The position numbers and the translations under genes were made by a program. A model generated the notes under the pieces. That model did not search any database. It saw only the letters and a list, made by a program, of their open reading frames with translations, and was not told the DNA's origin. This document shows positions 46,241-58,577 of a stretch of DNA of 64,000 nt, in pieces. How positions within the stretch are numbered: the stretch's first letter is position 1; each line of letters begins with the position of its first letter. Location: the NCBI GenBank assembly GCA_973895155.1, contig OZ316892.1, positions 26,040,001 through 26,104,000 of the forward strand, written 5' to 3'. The DNA comes from Marsupella aquatica (Eukaryota > Marchantiophyta).

Positions 46241-47203
46241 TCATGGGCACCAAATAGCGTCATAGTTGGACCCAGTGTTGCAAGCATACCCAACATTGAC
46301 CTCATTGCTGTAGGCAAAAGCATCGGGGCATGCATTCTGGAACAGGTCGGTACCCGGTGTGGATCCGATGCCCGGACCATCTTTGTTAATGCATGCTCCA
46401 TCGGGACCCGCAACGTAATTCCCATTTTGGCACACGGTGCTGAGGTCGGAGATAGTGCATGACACTGTCCCACATTCAAACCCGCTTCTGTAGTCTCCAT
46501 TAGCAAGGAATGTAGGGTTGATCATGGCGGGCTCGTTGTAGGCATTCTGCGCGCAGATCGGCGTACAGCCGACAAAAACCAACGACCTCTAAATGTCAGC
46601 TAGTCACCCTCGAACGATATAAAGTAATAGGCCAGGCAGCGAAAGAAATCAATCAATGCTAGTTAGCAATACATGGTATGCATTAGACGCTAGCTTGCAA
46701 GCACAAATGGTTCTAGCCCAATAGTGAAGGTTTCTGAACTTAGTGAATCTCCTACTGAGTCAGCAGTTATCATGGTATGGCCGAGTTCTGAGACGCCCTC
46801 TTGTACGTAGCTGTGGTTTAATTTTCGACAGTAAAATGAAAGCCAAACGTATCATACATACAAGTTCGAATCTTGAGGACTTACGACGAGGGATATATCG
46901 TAGTAGTCACGACCGGCGCTGCCAATAGTGAATTCGAGCTGCGTACACTGGCCATTGTTGTCGTTGGCATGCTGTGAAGCCCACAGTACCCCGCCAGTCC
47001 ATGGATTTGGTAACCCTAGCTGGGTGACATCGCCTGAAGCAAGGGTGACGTGCTGGTCCGTAGTACCCTGGCTCCGGTAGAAGATCGTGAGCGCGTAAGG
47101 GCACTGATTGACCGCCCGGATGTCAGCTGAGGGCACAGTCTCAAACCGAGTTCTCATTAGTCCAAATTAAATCGTGATCGATCACTCGGGCGATCACTCA
47201 GAA

Positions 47204-47252
<49 letters not shown>

Positions 47253-47513
47253 GCAGCTGCCAATAATCAAATTTCTCGAAAAAGAACGTGAATCCTGTAA
47301 AGCTAGAGCAGCTAGCCCGGTGCATTAATATGGACACTACATGCAATTCTTAGATACACTTCAGATATTCAATCTTTCTGAAAGGGGCTTACAGACTTGT
47401 AGAAGCACAAGAAAACAAACAGACCGACATTCACCTTCTGCTGGAAGCAGATACGCAGACACGAGCAACAGTGCTGCAATGAAAGCTGTCTTTGAATCGA
47501 AGGAGAACGCCAT
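46241..47513 (-). CDS. Thaumatin-like protein (PR-5 family), three exons
   Basis: Exons on the minus strand: 47513-47435, 47126-46885 and 46588-46241, joined at GT-AG sites in matching phase, giving about 222 aa. Exon 1 encodes a signal peptide (FIAALLLVSAYLLPAEA), so the protein is probably secreted to the apoplast. The mature part begins near DIRAVNQCPYALTIFY, the typical thaumatin first strand. It contains PWTGGVLWA, YYDISLV, GFECGTVSC and the C-terminal LFQNACPDAFAY, then NYDAIWCP-stop. I count 11 Cys in the mature chain; thaumatins use disulfide-linked Cys, so one may be unpaired. It is slightly shorter than typical 16-Cys plant members and closer to the short class. Family members bind beta-glucans and are often antifungal. 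The match of a 44.3 kb fragment to exon 3 shows local duplication. Confidence 0.85.
47208..47250. repeat. (TA)n microsatellite
   Basis: About 21 TA units in a row, inside intron 1 of the thaumatin-like gene (the intron spans 47127-47434). Length is probably variable and error-prone in assembly. Confidence 0.95.
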
Positions 47514-48955
47514 AGTGAACAAACGTATGGAAGAGCTCAACGACGATGATGATGAATGCGTAGTAGCTCGGACGCGACAGGTGCAATTAGAGCAAGCTGT
47601 TTGGTCGAAAAGGTTTACGCTCACGGACAGAATTGAAGCATTCAAACACTCGAAGTATTCTGCTTCGCTTTGAAGGATGATGGGGACTAGAGAGCTATTT
47701 ATTCTAGCTCATGGCTCTGGATCCTGATACCCGTATCCGCATAAGCTCAAGCTTCTTGCTCACGTGTCAGAGCGTCAATTCATAAAGTCTTTGGGGGTCA
47801 AACCAATTTCTCGATATCTGAAACAGCTGGAAAAATTACGGGTTGAATTGGTCCCTTCAATCACCACCACGTCGGCTTCATTTCTTGTAAGGAACGGAAG
47901 CTACGCACTTGGAGCCCTACCAGCCCCCGGGGTTTAGACTTTGCTGACCGTGATATTTCATGCTTACACGGTACTAGGAAACTTCTCCCTGGATTCTAGT
48001 CTCAAAAATAACATTGTTACATTCTTAAAAAATGACATGACATGCAGATCAACTTTAGAAACAGAGGTTCAAGTTTCAACCAAGAGTGTTTTTGCTTCAG
48101 GGCTTCAATTGTTTTCTTGTGCTGTATTTTCAGTTAAAACAGGCTAGCTCGAGGCTCCCTTTTTCCAAGACAAGATCTACCTCTCGTGCAGGCTGTGGTA
48201 TGGGCAATCGTGTCCATATCAGGGATGTAACCGTGGCAGCTGAATTCAACGGAGAATTGACCGTGATGGATATACTTCGTATAGTTCTTTTCTCTGGTGT
48301 CTGTCAGTCTACCTGCTTTTACATATTTTTGATTTCTAACATTGGATACATAGCTCCAACCACAGACTTGATGGGGCCTGAGTGAAACAAACCCCAAACC
48401 AGGCCCAGTCTTTTGAAATTAAGGGACCTGCTGGGGCTCTCCGTCCCTGCCACCCGTGTACAATACCTGCCAGAGCCCTCATTCCCTCTCCTCAACTTAC
48501 TCTCCTGAACTTAGTTAAGTGTCTCTACTCCCTCACTGTAGGATCGTCATGGTGCTCTAGAGGCAACCAGGCGGCTATTACTTTGTCTCCCACTGCATTC
48601 CGTCACACCACGCTGCAGCCCAATGTAATCTAAAGGGTGCCGCTAGTAATCTCAAGGGCGCCGTTGCGGAGGGTCACTCCGTTTTGTGTTAAACTAATAC
48701 TGAAGTGCCTCCGTAAATCGGAACCGCAGCATGGACGAGTACGAGTGACCCGCCCTTCAGAATACTCAGAGCAGCCTTTGTAACTCTAGCTGGGCACGTA
48801 CCCCTAAAATTGCTCCGGGCTGCCCAGGACGTGAGGGATCGAGGGCAGTCGGGGACAAAGTATAAAGTGCCCTGCTGGTAATCACACATCAAAATGTGGT
48901 TGCATTCATTGATTGTGAAAGAAAAAAAACTAGGATTATCATGGCAGGGGTGTAG
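47514..48955. other. Upstream flank of the thaumatin-like gene, no gene recognised
   Basis: Presumed promoter region of the minus-strand thaumatin-like gene. An A/T-rich stretch (CTATTTATTC near 47694-47703, read on the minus strand as GAATAAATAG) is a possible TATA-like element about 180 bases upstream of the ATG, but this is weak. Farther out no coding region is supported. Confidence 0.35.
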
Positions 48956-49092
48956 TACACATATTTTGATGTGCGGTTACCGAGACTATAAAGTGGGCTG
49001 GTTGCCTCCTGAGCACCATGGTGTCGTACACATATTTTGATGTGTAGTTACCGAGACTATAAATTGGGCTGGTTGCCTCCTGAGCACCATGA
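48956..49092. repeat. 71-bp tandem duplication
   Basis: TACACATATTTTGATGTG...TTACCGAGACTATAAA(G/T)TGGGCTGGTTGCCTCCTGAGCACCATG is present twice in tandem with very few differences. An inverted relative (CACACATCAAAATGTGG) lies at about 48883-48899. Confidence 0.9.
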
Positions 49093-49199
49093 CCATGTTG
49101 AATTCAGGGACACGCATAGATAACTACGTGGGGATCGAGGTCGAGGGAATGGAGTCTCTGACAGGTGCATGTGTACAGGAGTAGGTGGTAAAGCTATCT

Positions 49200-49365
49200 G
49201 ACCGATGTACATAAGTGGGTCGCCGGGACAGAGGGCCCTGCAAGTCCAGACATCTACATGGGGAGAGGGGATTGGCCTGGGCTCTGGAAAGTGATGTACA
49301 GGAGGGTCTATGCACACAAGTCGGTGGCCAGAGAGGGCCCTGCAAGTCCAGTACATGGGGGGGAA
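49200..49365. repeat. ~103-bp imperfect duplication containing GAGGGCCCTGCAAGTCCAG
   Basis: AGAGGGCCCTGCAAGTCCAG occurs at about 49226 and 49332, preceded in each case by ACATAAGTGGGTCGCC- or ACACAAGTCGGTGGCC-like sequence. No gene content. Confidence 0.75.
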
Positions 49366-49439
49366 TAGGGGCTCTACTGTAGAAGTCAAGTGATGTACAT
49401 TAACGCCCTTGTGTTTGTTTCCCTCAACGGCCCCATCAA

Positions 49440-51199
49440 GACTTTCTTGTGCATAGCTCACTTTCTGGGGAGGAAGCTTCCTTGAGGCTTCTGAAGTCAG
49501 GAACCTTTAGAAACATTTGACAGATGACATCATTTCTCGATCGAAAACACTGGGACCAGGCATGGCACCTAGCTGAAGGTCTCATTGTTGTCTGACAAAG
49601 AGGACAGCTTGTTGACAAAGAAGCACCCTCCTCTCCACGGTAAACAGGATCGACCAAACAAAGAACTAAAACATTTGAAGCACTTAAGATAACATGAACA
49701 GCAGGGGATGCAGATGGAACATTTGTCACACTCTCTAAGTCACATTTTCCATTCATCGGAGAGTTGGATGTTTTCTTTTGGTGTCGGCTTTTCTTAAGTT
49801 CAGGGGAGATCCAACTTCAGACTCCTCAACTGAAACAATTATGGTAGAAAGCCATATATACCATTAACGAGCCAGCTCGCTCCATGGGCTGCTAACGGAT
49901 CGCTTCAATGGCGAAGCTGGCACTATCTGTTAGTCGTTGGGATTAGCTACAGTAGTTCCCCAGAGCCCTGCGTCTACACCCAACTTCTCTAGCTTAGCGG
50001 AGGTCTCCTGTAAATGGGCCACCTGAGGGTTCCCGGAGAGCAAACCAAAAATTTTGTATCGCGTTTGAAGTTTTCCAAAGTTTTGGTTCAATACCAGCCC
50101 ACAAATGTCTTCGACTGCAGAGAAGAAAACTACAACGTCATGCAGCCGACACCACCGACTTTAGAATTCTGTACTTTTTTTACTAGCCCAATTTTGTCCT
50201 CTGGACATTACATGAAAGAATTATTCCAATATAAGGGGTAGTGCGAAGGAATGTGTCAAACATATTACCGGTACGTACGGGTTGGAGCAAGATTTTTAAT
50301 GATATTGTGGTTATTGGCCCAGTCCAGTTGCGAGATCACTTTCTTCAGCAAGCCACTGGGCCTCGTCAATGTTCTCACTCTGGGAAGCGGATTTAGTCAT
50401 TGAATTTATCCGGGAAGAGTAGATTATCACTTAAAAATAGGGTCTCCTTATCCATCAGAAAAGGAAGTAGAAAATGCTCGGAATAAAACCGGTAAGCTAG
50501 CACCATGATTATCAGATTATTTTATATAAGCATCGTTAAATTTTCACCAGCTACGACCCCGGCTTTGACAGCTGTACGTTTGATAAGGCAAAGCAGTTAG
50601 TCCTCATGCAAGTGTCACTTCTGTCATCGAGGTCTGATCAAAAGCAACTATGGAGTGATTTGCAAGCACTTTGAAAGTCGTTTCTAGGTCGTCTGCAGAT
50701 CCTTGACTACAGCAGCTGGTTGTAGAGTCATGTGTCCAGCTCAGGACCGAGCTTGCAGAAAACACTAATGATTGAGTTGACAGAAGAGCACCTGTCTCGT
50801 ATGCATCTAGTTATTTATGTTCGAGACTTGGCTCTCGGTTTCGATTCACATGTAAAGTTTTTGAGTCTAGATTCCAGTCGGACGATCCTTTCTGATTGGG
50901 GACGAAACTAAGGGACGGCGTTCGGAACTGAGCCCCGCCATCGCCCAGTTCTAGCTCGATTAGGGACTGGTCGGAGAAGTTTTGAATATCACATGCATCG
51001 ATCGACAAGCACATATATGGTGAAAACATCCTTGAGTTGCCCGGTAGTTGAGGGCTAGCTGCAATACTTTGAACTGGTAGTTACGATTTACTCAATACAT
51101 CACTTAATTCCAGCGATGTGCGAGGCGCTATGACATCAGATCTTCAATTCCCCTTGCACTCGATTCTGCACGTCTATTGCAGGTAGAGATAAGCTTGTG
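49440..51199. other. Intergenic, no gene recognised
   Basis: The open frames on both strands (e.g. 49436-49756 -, 50014-50241 +, 50811-51029 -) show no family signatures. No repeats of note were seen. Confidence 0.4.
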
Positions 51200-51534
51200 G
51201 TCCATGTGCAATCTTTTTGCCTTGAAAAATCATTTTGAATTCCATGGGGAAGAGCCCCAGGTTCAATCCCCCTCCACATGTGCAAGGGTTGTGGAGTGTG
51301 AGTGGGGTGTAGTGGTGGGAGTCCTGCTTTCTTTGCAGCCCCTCTGGCTAGTCGGCTTTGGAGCTCTAGTCCAACCCTCTCTCTCTCCTGGTACTGGGTA
51401 TGACCCCCCTTGTGGGCTACCCTATAAAGGTGCATGCTCCGGACGCATGCACTTGATCGTCTAGCCTTTGTTGGATGGGTCAGCTTCGGTATTCAAGACA
51501 AACCCAAAAAAAAAGGCAGCAGTCCATGTGCAAT
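51200..51534 (+). mobile_element. Candidate retroposon (SINE-like) with 13-bp flanking duplication
   Basis: GTCCATGTGCAAT stands at 51200-51212 and again at 51522-51534. The insert between them contains GGTTCAATCC (51260-51269), which fits the tRNA-type polymerase III B box, and ends in a run of nine A (51506-51514) followed by GGCAGCA. An A box is not evident, and the A run is not directly next to the right duplication, so the call is tentative. Confidence 0.4.
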
Positions 51535-52555
51535 ATATCTTGGAAAAGTATATAATTATCACAGTGAGTGCCAAAGAACATAATAGTCAACCAGGGAGAG
51601 AGTGTAGCAAAGGCAATCTGAGATCGAACCAATGAAGGCGGCAAAAGAAAAGGGAACGACCCAACAAGACCAAAGATGCAAAACAGCCCCCACAACCACA
51701 AAAAACACCTTTCTAGCTTCCTGACAAGAATTACCAACTAAAACCCCAGTAGGTGACACTAAATTAAAACTCTATTGGGCAGAAAACAGAAATCCCCGGT
51801 AAAACTCCAAAAGTAAACCACACACATGGTCACAAAAATGAATCTGTCTACTGTCCCTAAATCCAACAGCTTCTGTTTACCAAAAATAGTGAATTAAAGA
51901 CTGAGCTCTCTCAAGTGCAACTGACGTCTTTGAGAAAGTGCAGAATTTGAAATTTAAAATTCAACATGATATTCTTCAACTGAAGGCAATGGACCCTGCA
52001 GAAGCGCTTATTTAACCCTACCCCCTCATAACTGAAGTATTGTTATCCTAAACTATAATACAAGGTTGTGCCAATTCTTAGAGTGGCCGTCATTCAAATT
52101 ATTCAAATTTGCAGGGTACAAAAAATAAGAAATCTGGTACAAGGGAGGAACGAAAAAGAATCACACCAATGTCCAACTAGGAGGGAATCAAATGGGATAA
52201 GCAAACCAAAAAAGTACATCACTAACACAATGGACAAGGATCAAGGAGGATCCTTTCTCCATGATCCATGACAGGGAGTATTGTACACACTCAATAAGGT
52301 GTATATATTCAATAGAGTGAGATAATGGATAGTTTCCTTGTAATATTGGTAGGATTTGAATTTCAAATACTATTTCAGTCAATAGGGGACTGCATACACT
52401 AATCAAATAAAACATTATTCTCCGAATATTTAGTGTGATTTTTTACATTCATTTTTTGTGTCACTTTCACTGCCAAAAAAATTAAACTAAGTTATAAGGT
52501 CCAAAGATATCGTAAAGATCATGACACTGGTGTTGATGGCAAGGTGTCAGGCAAT
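51535..52555. other. Intergenic, no gene recognised
   Basis: Frames on the minus strand at 51480-51759 give hydrophobic peptides rich in Phe/Leu/Trp with no known domain. The remainder is AT-rich. Confidence 0.4.
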
Positions 52556-52559
52556 GGGC

Positions 52560-52924
52560 ACACTTTTACTTGACGACATCTTTTTACTTCATAATCTCTT
52601 TCACATAACGACCCATTTGGCACCACATCATCTTTTTACTCGACGCCATCATTTTATTCATGACATCTTTCACATAATGACATCTTTGGCAAAATGACTC
52701 TTTTTTTAACGACAATTTTTTACTTGACGACATCTTTGGCAAAATGATTTATTTTTTCTTAACAACATCGTTTGACTTGACAACATCTTTCACATATAAA
52801 TACATCTTTGCAAAACAACTTCATTGTTCTTAACGACATTTTTTTCCTTCACAACATCTTTCACATAACAACATCTTGGGCGACATGACATCATAAATTG
52901 TGTAACGCACGGGTATTGAACTAT
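52560..52924 (+). mobile_element. Helitron-like 3' end with GACATCTTT array
   Basis: Units of the form TTACTTGACGACATCTTTGGC(A) repeat from 52560 and lead into GTGTAACGCAC (hairpin, 52900-52910), GGGTATTGAA and CTATT. It lines up with the minus-strand terminus at 12.65 kb (GTGCAACGCAC, AGGTATTGAG, CTAGT). Here the CTRR end has changed to CTAT. Confidence 0.5.
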
Positions 52925-53372
52925 TTTGTACTTAACAACATTGTTATACTTAACAAAATTAACCTTTGGCATAACGACATCATTGGCAACAAGATCTCTA
53001 TTTTTCCACAACTCTTGGCCAAGATGACATCTTTTGTTCCCAACAACTTCTTGGCCGACCTAACATCTTTTGTTCTCACTAACATCTTGGCCGACATATA
53101 TGACATCTTTTGTTCTCAATCACATCTTGGGCGACATAACACCTTTCTTCTCAACTACCTCTTGGCCGACACAATGATATCTTTTGTTCTCAACCCCGTT
53201 CTCAATGACATATAGGTGGCATCTTAGGTGACACAACATCTGACTTCTCAATGACCTCCTGGCCGACACGACATGTTTTTCCTCAACAACCTCTTGGCCA
53301 ACATGACCACTTTTGTTCTCGATGAAATCTTGACCGACACGACATCTTTTGTGCAAAGCATGGGTATTCACA
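52925..53372 (+). mobile_element. Second Helitron-like array, directly downstream
   Basis: A further array of TCTTGGCCGACA(C)GACATCTTTTGTTCTCAA units ends in GTGCAAAGCATGGGTATTCA (53351-53370), a degenerate version of the same terminus. Two elements of the same family are thus arranged head to tail. No transposase is visible. Confidence 0.5.
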
Positions 53373-53399
53373 TCATGAACTTGATAAAAGCACATCTCC

Positions 53400-55200
53400 C
53401 AAAAGCGCCATTTTCAAGACAGGAACCAGAATTCTAATGCAACGAGAAAGAAAAAGGACCAAGGGATTTTCTCAATCAACCCTCTCCTGCAAAACTTTTA
53501 CTCAATCGACCCCCTCCAAACTTTTTTCCCTAATCGACCCCCTCTTCATGACCCGTACAGAATGCTCTTGTAAAACTTCTTATACCGTGTGTTTTTCATT
53601 TAGAAGCACCAAACTGGGTGCATTGTGACCATATGCCTCAACCACGAACCATACAAATATTTGACAGTGAATCGCGCCCGTTACCGGGGCTTGAACTGAG
53701 TGCAGGCAATATTGTGGAGGCATGTCGCTTCTTCTTGCAGCGCTTGTACGTCAATATTAGGGCTTTTCAAATTTGAAGAATTCATGCCAATGTTTTCACA
53801 ATGTAAACCTCATCTGTTGCAATATTCTCTTATTACGTTGTTTTCATTCATTCATGCAAGAACAATGACGAGACTTTCACGAGGCACACGCATCTGCCAA
53901 ATTTAATTGCATAGGAAAGCAAGGTACTATTGTGCAGATTGTTGAATGTAGGTGTCAGTTTCTGGAACGTGTAAACTGGTGAGACAACGTCAGTTCCTGG
54001 AACGTGTAAGCTGAGGAAACAACATCAGTTCATGGCCTGCAGAGTGCATGTGGTTGAGTTTGGATTTTTTACCTTTCCTTTCTTCATGTTTTCAGGTGAC
54101 CTCTGCCCTTTACTGATGCGCGCATTGAAGTACAGGATGGTAGGGGATGTAAGTGAACTCAATCTTTGGCGTAGACTCAGGATGGTAGGGGATGTTTGTG
54201 AGGTGGACATCCCTGATTCTTAAAAGGCAATCACCAGAAAGAGTTAGGGGGGTCCTTGATTCACAAAGGCAAACACCACAACGAGCTAGGGGGGAACGAC
54301 AAGAAGACATCTAAAAACTCTGACATTAATCCTGGATGGGAAGAGTCCCTGAAGAAGGTGAAATATATTTATATGCAATTCAAGTTGTTGTTGTGTATGC
54401 TATATTAATGATTGAATTGCCATAGATCATAACCTGGGTCCTGATTTGAACTTCCATGGCTTACTATGCAAGGTTCCATTGGAAGATGTTGACGTTACAT
54501 GATAGCACTACTCTCTGAAGATTGATGTTGTACCTAAAGACGTTCTCCATTATGTCTTCACATTCATATATTCTATAATGCCCTTGGCAATGGAAGCGGA
54601 GGCGGCTTGCATGCAACTGGGCGAGCGTGTTAGCAATTTTGATGATTTTGATAGATGTCTGGACTCATGGGCTGTCATGCATGGCCGGGTAGTGTATAGA
54701 CTTAAAACTTTCTCCAATTTTTGAACAAGGGTCTGTCGATTTAGTAAAATTGCTCATCAACATAAAAGTAAGTCAAGTCGGATGTTGAATCCGGGGGTAC
54801 ATCCGAGTCCTTTGTTTTGTAGTCCTTCAATGGATTGTGAAGGACCCTAAGGTAACTCGCTTACACCATTCAAACTTAAGCCTGGAGGCGGGGTATACAT
54901 GTGCTCAATCCGCTTCCATGGTGGCAAATCAAGTTGCGGAGGAGTTTTGCGCACAAACCTCAGTCTTAGTTGCCCTCTGTGCTTGTCCACACCACAAGCT
55001 GCCCAGTTCACTGCCTTGAACTTCAAGATGCACTCATAGTATAGTCCCTTGGAAAATTAACCTCTAGAGTGTACTGCTGGAATTTCTCGATCCCATCTAA
55101 TGCACAGATCAGATTGTGGATGTTCTCAGCAGGAATCCCCACAATCCCTTCCTTTTTATAACCATTCTTCTTGTCCTTCACTCCAAAATGCGCCTCCCCT
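53400..55200. other. Intergenic with small tandem duplications
   Basis: TCAGTT(T/C)CTGGAACGTGTAA recurs at about 53957 and 53991, with a partial third copy at 54026. CAGGATGGTAGGGGATGT occurs at 54132 and 54178. AATCGACCCCCTC recurs near 53500-53545. No gene is recognised, and frames are short. Confidence 0.5.
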
Positions 55201-55202
55201 GG

Positions 55203-55400
55203 GCCCTTAGTCTTAACTAAGACGTGGAGTACGTGCGAACGCTCAAAGAGTAGTTTTTATTAATTTTGAACTAATAGTTATAATTATTACCGGTAATAAG
55301 GGAACTTTTAATAGTAAAATGGAAATAACAAGGGGTAAACAGGAAAAGGGCCCAATCGCAAGGGGGTACGCTTCTCTTACACTGAGTGAGGGCCAAGGGT
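55203..55400 (+). repeat. ~195-bp direct repeat, left copy
   Basis: It starts at GCCCTTAGTCTTAACTAA and includes ATTATAATTATTACC-like sequence, AAATGGAAATAACAAGGGGT and AAAAGGGCCC. It matches 58056-58248 with scattered substitutions, in the same orientation, 2,853 bases apart. The pair could be LTRs of a small retroelement or two independent insertions. No gag, pol or primer-binding site was identified between them. Confidence 0.8.
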
Positions 55401-55770
55401 GCGCCTTCAATGCTGCAGGTGGCACATCTTTGGCAGTGATTGAGGTCTTTTGGGATCTTTCCCTCATTAGGCAAGCCAATCACATGGTGGAGGTAGTCAA
55501 GGTCCTTCGCAAAGTCGTCAACGGTCCACCCCCGTTCAGGATGCTTCTCAGGAGAAATGGCCAACTTGGACGGACCAGGTTTGTCACGACACTGTGAGTC
55601 CCTGAGCGGTGGTATAGTCATCTGGCTAAGCGGCTGCTCCGGTCTGCCAAGTTCAATGAAACTAATGACAACTAACTAGCATCAGAGAGAAATGTATGCT
55701 TTCCACCTCTTGCCCAAGTTCAAATGTTGCCTAATGCAACTGACAAATGCGGGATGATTGTATAAATTAA

Positions 55771-56230
55771 CATGACGGAGACTCTCACAAAGTTCAATCC
55801 CCTGATGTTGAACAAATGATAAGGGCATGAGCGCCATACTAGATCCAAACCTGAGCTTCATCCCCTTGTGTCAAAAGATTCATAGGGCAAGAGCATTGAA
55901 GTATACCTGTCTGTTCGGCTCTAACTCCCGCACCTCCCGGCTCCAATGTAAGTTGTCCTAGCTCAAACGCCTAAAATGCAAGTTCTAGCAACATTTCCAC
56001 AATTGAATTAGTGTACATGGCGGAGACTCCATCTCAGGACTTTTAATCCCCTGGCGTTCAACATATTTTAAGGGCAAGAGCGCCATACTATACGGACCTA
56101 AGCTTAATCCTCTTGCCTCAAAAGATTATAATGACAGGACCAAAATATACCAGTCCTGTCTGAGCTTAGGGGACATTCGGCTCAAGCGCCTAGTGCAGCA
56201 TCCACACCTCCTAGCTCTAATGTTGTTTGC
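55771..56230. repeat. ~245-bp tandem duplication
   Basis: CATG(A/G)CGGAGACTC...CAATCCCCTG(A/G)(T/C)GTT(G/C)AACA...AAGAGCGCCATACTA is present from 55771 and again from 56016. The motif CTC(C/T)CGCACCTCC(C/T)(G/A)GCTC also recurs around 55926, 56204 and 56240. Confidence 0.8.
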
Positions 56231-57365
56231 CCCGTGCAACTCCCGCACCTCCTAGCTCTAATGAGGCCTGCAAACAACAAAGAAATCATGTCAATTGTAA
56301 ACATCAATGGCTAAGGCACCAACAATGTCAAATCCTGGAGGGGCAAACAAAATTTTACAACTATCCACAAATCAAAAGCAACCAAATCAAAGCCTGCGCA
56401 AATAAAGTTACTCTGGCAATCAAAGAACTCAATCCGATGTTGTCTCATTGTCCATTGATCATGCTAGCTCACCAATTACTGATCACACACCTGCAGGCTC
56501 CAATCAATCACACAAACTTGGAAGCACCATTGAATGCGCAACAAGCCTACGTTCTTTGCAGAATTGCGGCAGCGCACCGGTTCGCCTTGCTCAACTTCGG
56601 AGGCAAACATTCAGCCGTGACCAACAATCTCCTGCATTGCTCTATGAACTTAGGGTCCTAATCTTTCTTGCAAACTAAGGGCGGTCAGGATCATACAATG
56701 CTCGCCCTAAACCTCCCACCATTGATCTTCATAATCCAACGATGGATTAGAGGTAGTACAATTTCAAATTCCTTCCCACCATAACCTGGACAAAGTCTAG
56801 TAAAGCAGTTGCGCTCACGTTGCCCTCATCATTGTACTCTGACGAGTCAATAGTACTCTGGTAGTTACAACTTACTGAGTGGACTACTTTTGAATTTGAT
56901 TTTTTTCAAACTCACTTCCCTTCTTTAAGGTACTACTGTACGCTTCAAAATGGTATTACAAATAGGTATTGAGATGGGTATTAAAGTTGCTCAACTTAGA
57001 CCCACTCTATCTTGCTTTGAGCCTGTTGCAACCTTTTTTTGCCATGGTTGTCATTAAAAAATGCAGTGCCAACAAAAAAGGTAATCAATAAACAGAAGGG
57101 ATAAAACCAAAAGCAAATTCAATATAGAGTGGACTAAAATGACAGGAATACTTCACACAAAAGGGAATGAAATGATGTAAACAATGCACAAACAATGGAA
57201 CTAACCCTCTTACATTGAGTGCACATACAGTGTAATCATGACTAAAAGTAGTTGAGCAAAGTTTTCCCTTCATTTCATAGTGTTTATAGTTTATAGCCCT
57301 GGTTTTTGTTTACTGTATTCATATCAACCATGAATGACTCATGCTTGAACACTACCAATTAAACT

Positions 57366-57545
57366 ATACAAACCCTATCTAAACCCTAAGCCAATACCCT
57401 AACTCAAGTAAGGTATACAATTAATTAACCCTAAACCCTTATCCAATACCCTAACTCAAGTAAGGTATACAAAGAATAAACCCTAATCCCTTATCCAATT
57501 AATACCCTAACTCAAGTAAGGTATCATTTCTTGCACTACAATACA
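57366..57545. repeat. ~57-bp tandem repeat with CCCTAAA-like motifs, three copies
   Basis: CCTAA..CC(T/A)TA.CCAATACCCTAACTCAAGTAAGGTAT recurs three times. The CCCTAAACC portions resemble the plant telomere unit read on the other strand. Another AGGGTTTAGGGTT stretch follows at 57556. Confidence 0.85.
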
Positions 57546-58055
57546 ATTGTGGAAAGGGTTTAGGGTTCAAGATACCACCTTCAAGTTCACATTAAGAAGG
57601 ATTTACTGTGTAGTATATCACAAAGACAATGACCACATTGTCTTTGTAAAAGCACCACTGTGGGCCATTCATACTGCCAAAATGAGAAGTAGGGAAGGTT
57701 AGTACATTGAGTGCATGTAGTGTGGCATGAAGACATTAATGACCACAATGTCTTTTGGAAAGCACGACTCTTGGTGAAGAAGACCATTCAACGTTGTCCA
57801 TGTTGTATTCTGATTGTCACCATATTATACTGAAGCTACTCTAGGTCAATATTATTTGAAGTGGGGACGTGAAGACACTTATGATAATGTGTAATGTGTA
57901 CTCAATTTACGTCCCCTCCCGCACATGACATGACCCATAACTACTCACATCACAACATAGACTTTGCATCAGATCATTAATAGACTTTGCTTGCATTTTA
58001 TTCATAAAGGTTTTGGTACAAGTACTACGATTGCAGTGTTGCAGTCTGTGCCTTG

Positions 58056-58248
58056 AGCCCTCAGTCTTAACTAATATGTGGAGGACGTGCAAACACTCAA
58101 AGGGTAGTTTTTATTCATTTTAAACTAATAATTATAATTATTACCTGTAATAAGGGACCTTATAATGGTAAAATGGAAATAACAAGGGGTAAACACAAAA
58201 AGGGCCCGATCGCAGGGGGTTCCACTTCTTTTACATGGAATGAGGGCC
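58056..58248 (+). repeat. ~195-bp direct repeat, right copy
   Basis: Partner of 55203-55400 (same orientation). Similarity stops abruptly at GGGCCCAGGG on the right and before GAGCCCTCAG on the left. The interval between the partners holds tandem repeats and no recognisable retroelement proteins. Confidence 0.8.
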
Positions 58249-58577
58249 CAGGGAGTCTATGTGTGGATATGCTTGTCCTCCAATGATCGAAGCTATATTG
58301 ATCTATTCCACCACCCTGGTTCACACTCACTGAAGTACCGCTCAATGGAGCACCGAAGCTACCGCAGAAAATGCTAAGTGTGACATGGGAAGTCCAGGGA
58401 GTCAATCATAAAAAAAGGGAAGGGTGCGTAAGTCATTGGATGGCCTCCATGAATGTATCCTACAAAGTTGCCATTTGGGAGACGCCATGCAAAAGTTGAG
58501 ATGGCCCAAACGTGTCTACATTGTCACCATCATCTACTAGGATTTCATGCAAGGCAGTTGGTTCGGAAGGTGCTCTT

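Noticed and set aside
53650-53700. tRNA-like stretch (CAAGCCCCGGTAACGGGCGC on the minus strand)
   Set aside because: The order of A-box- and B-box-like parts is wrong and no cloverleaf can be drawn.
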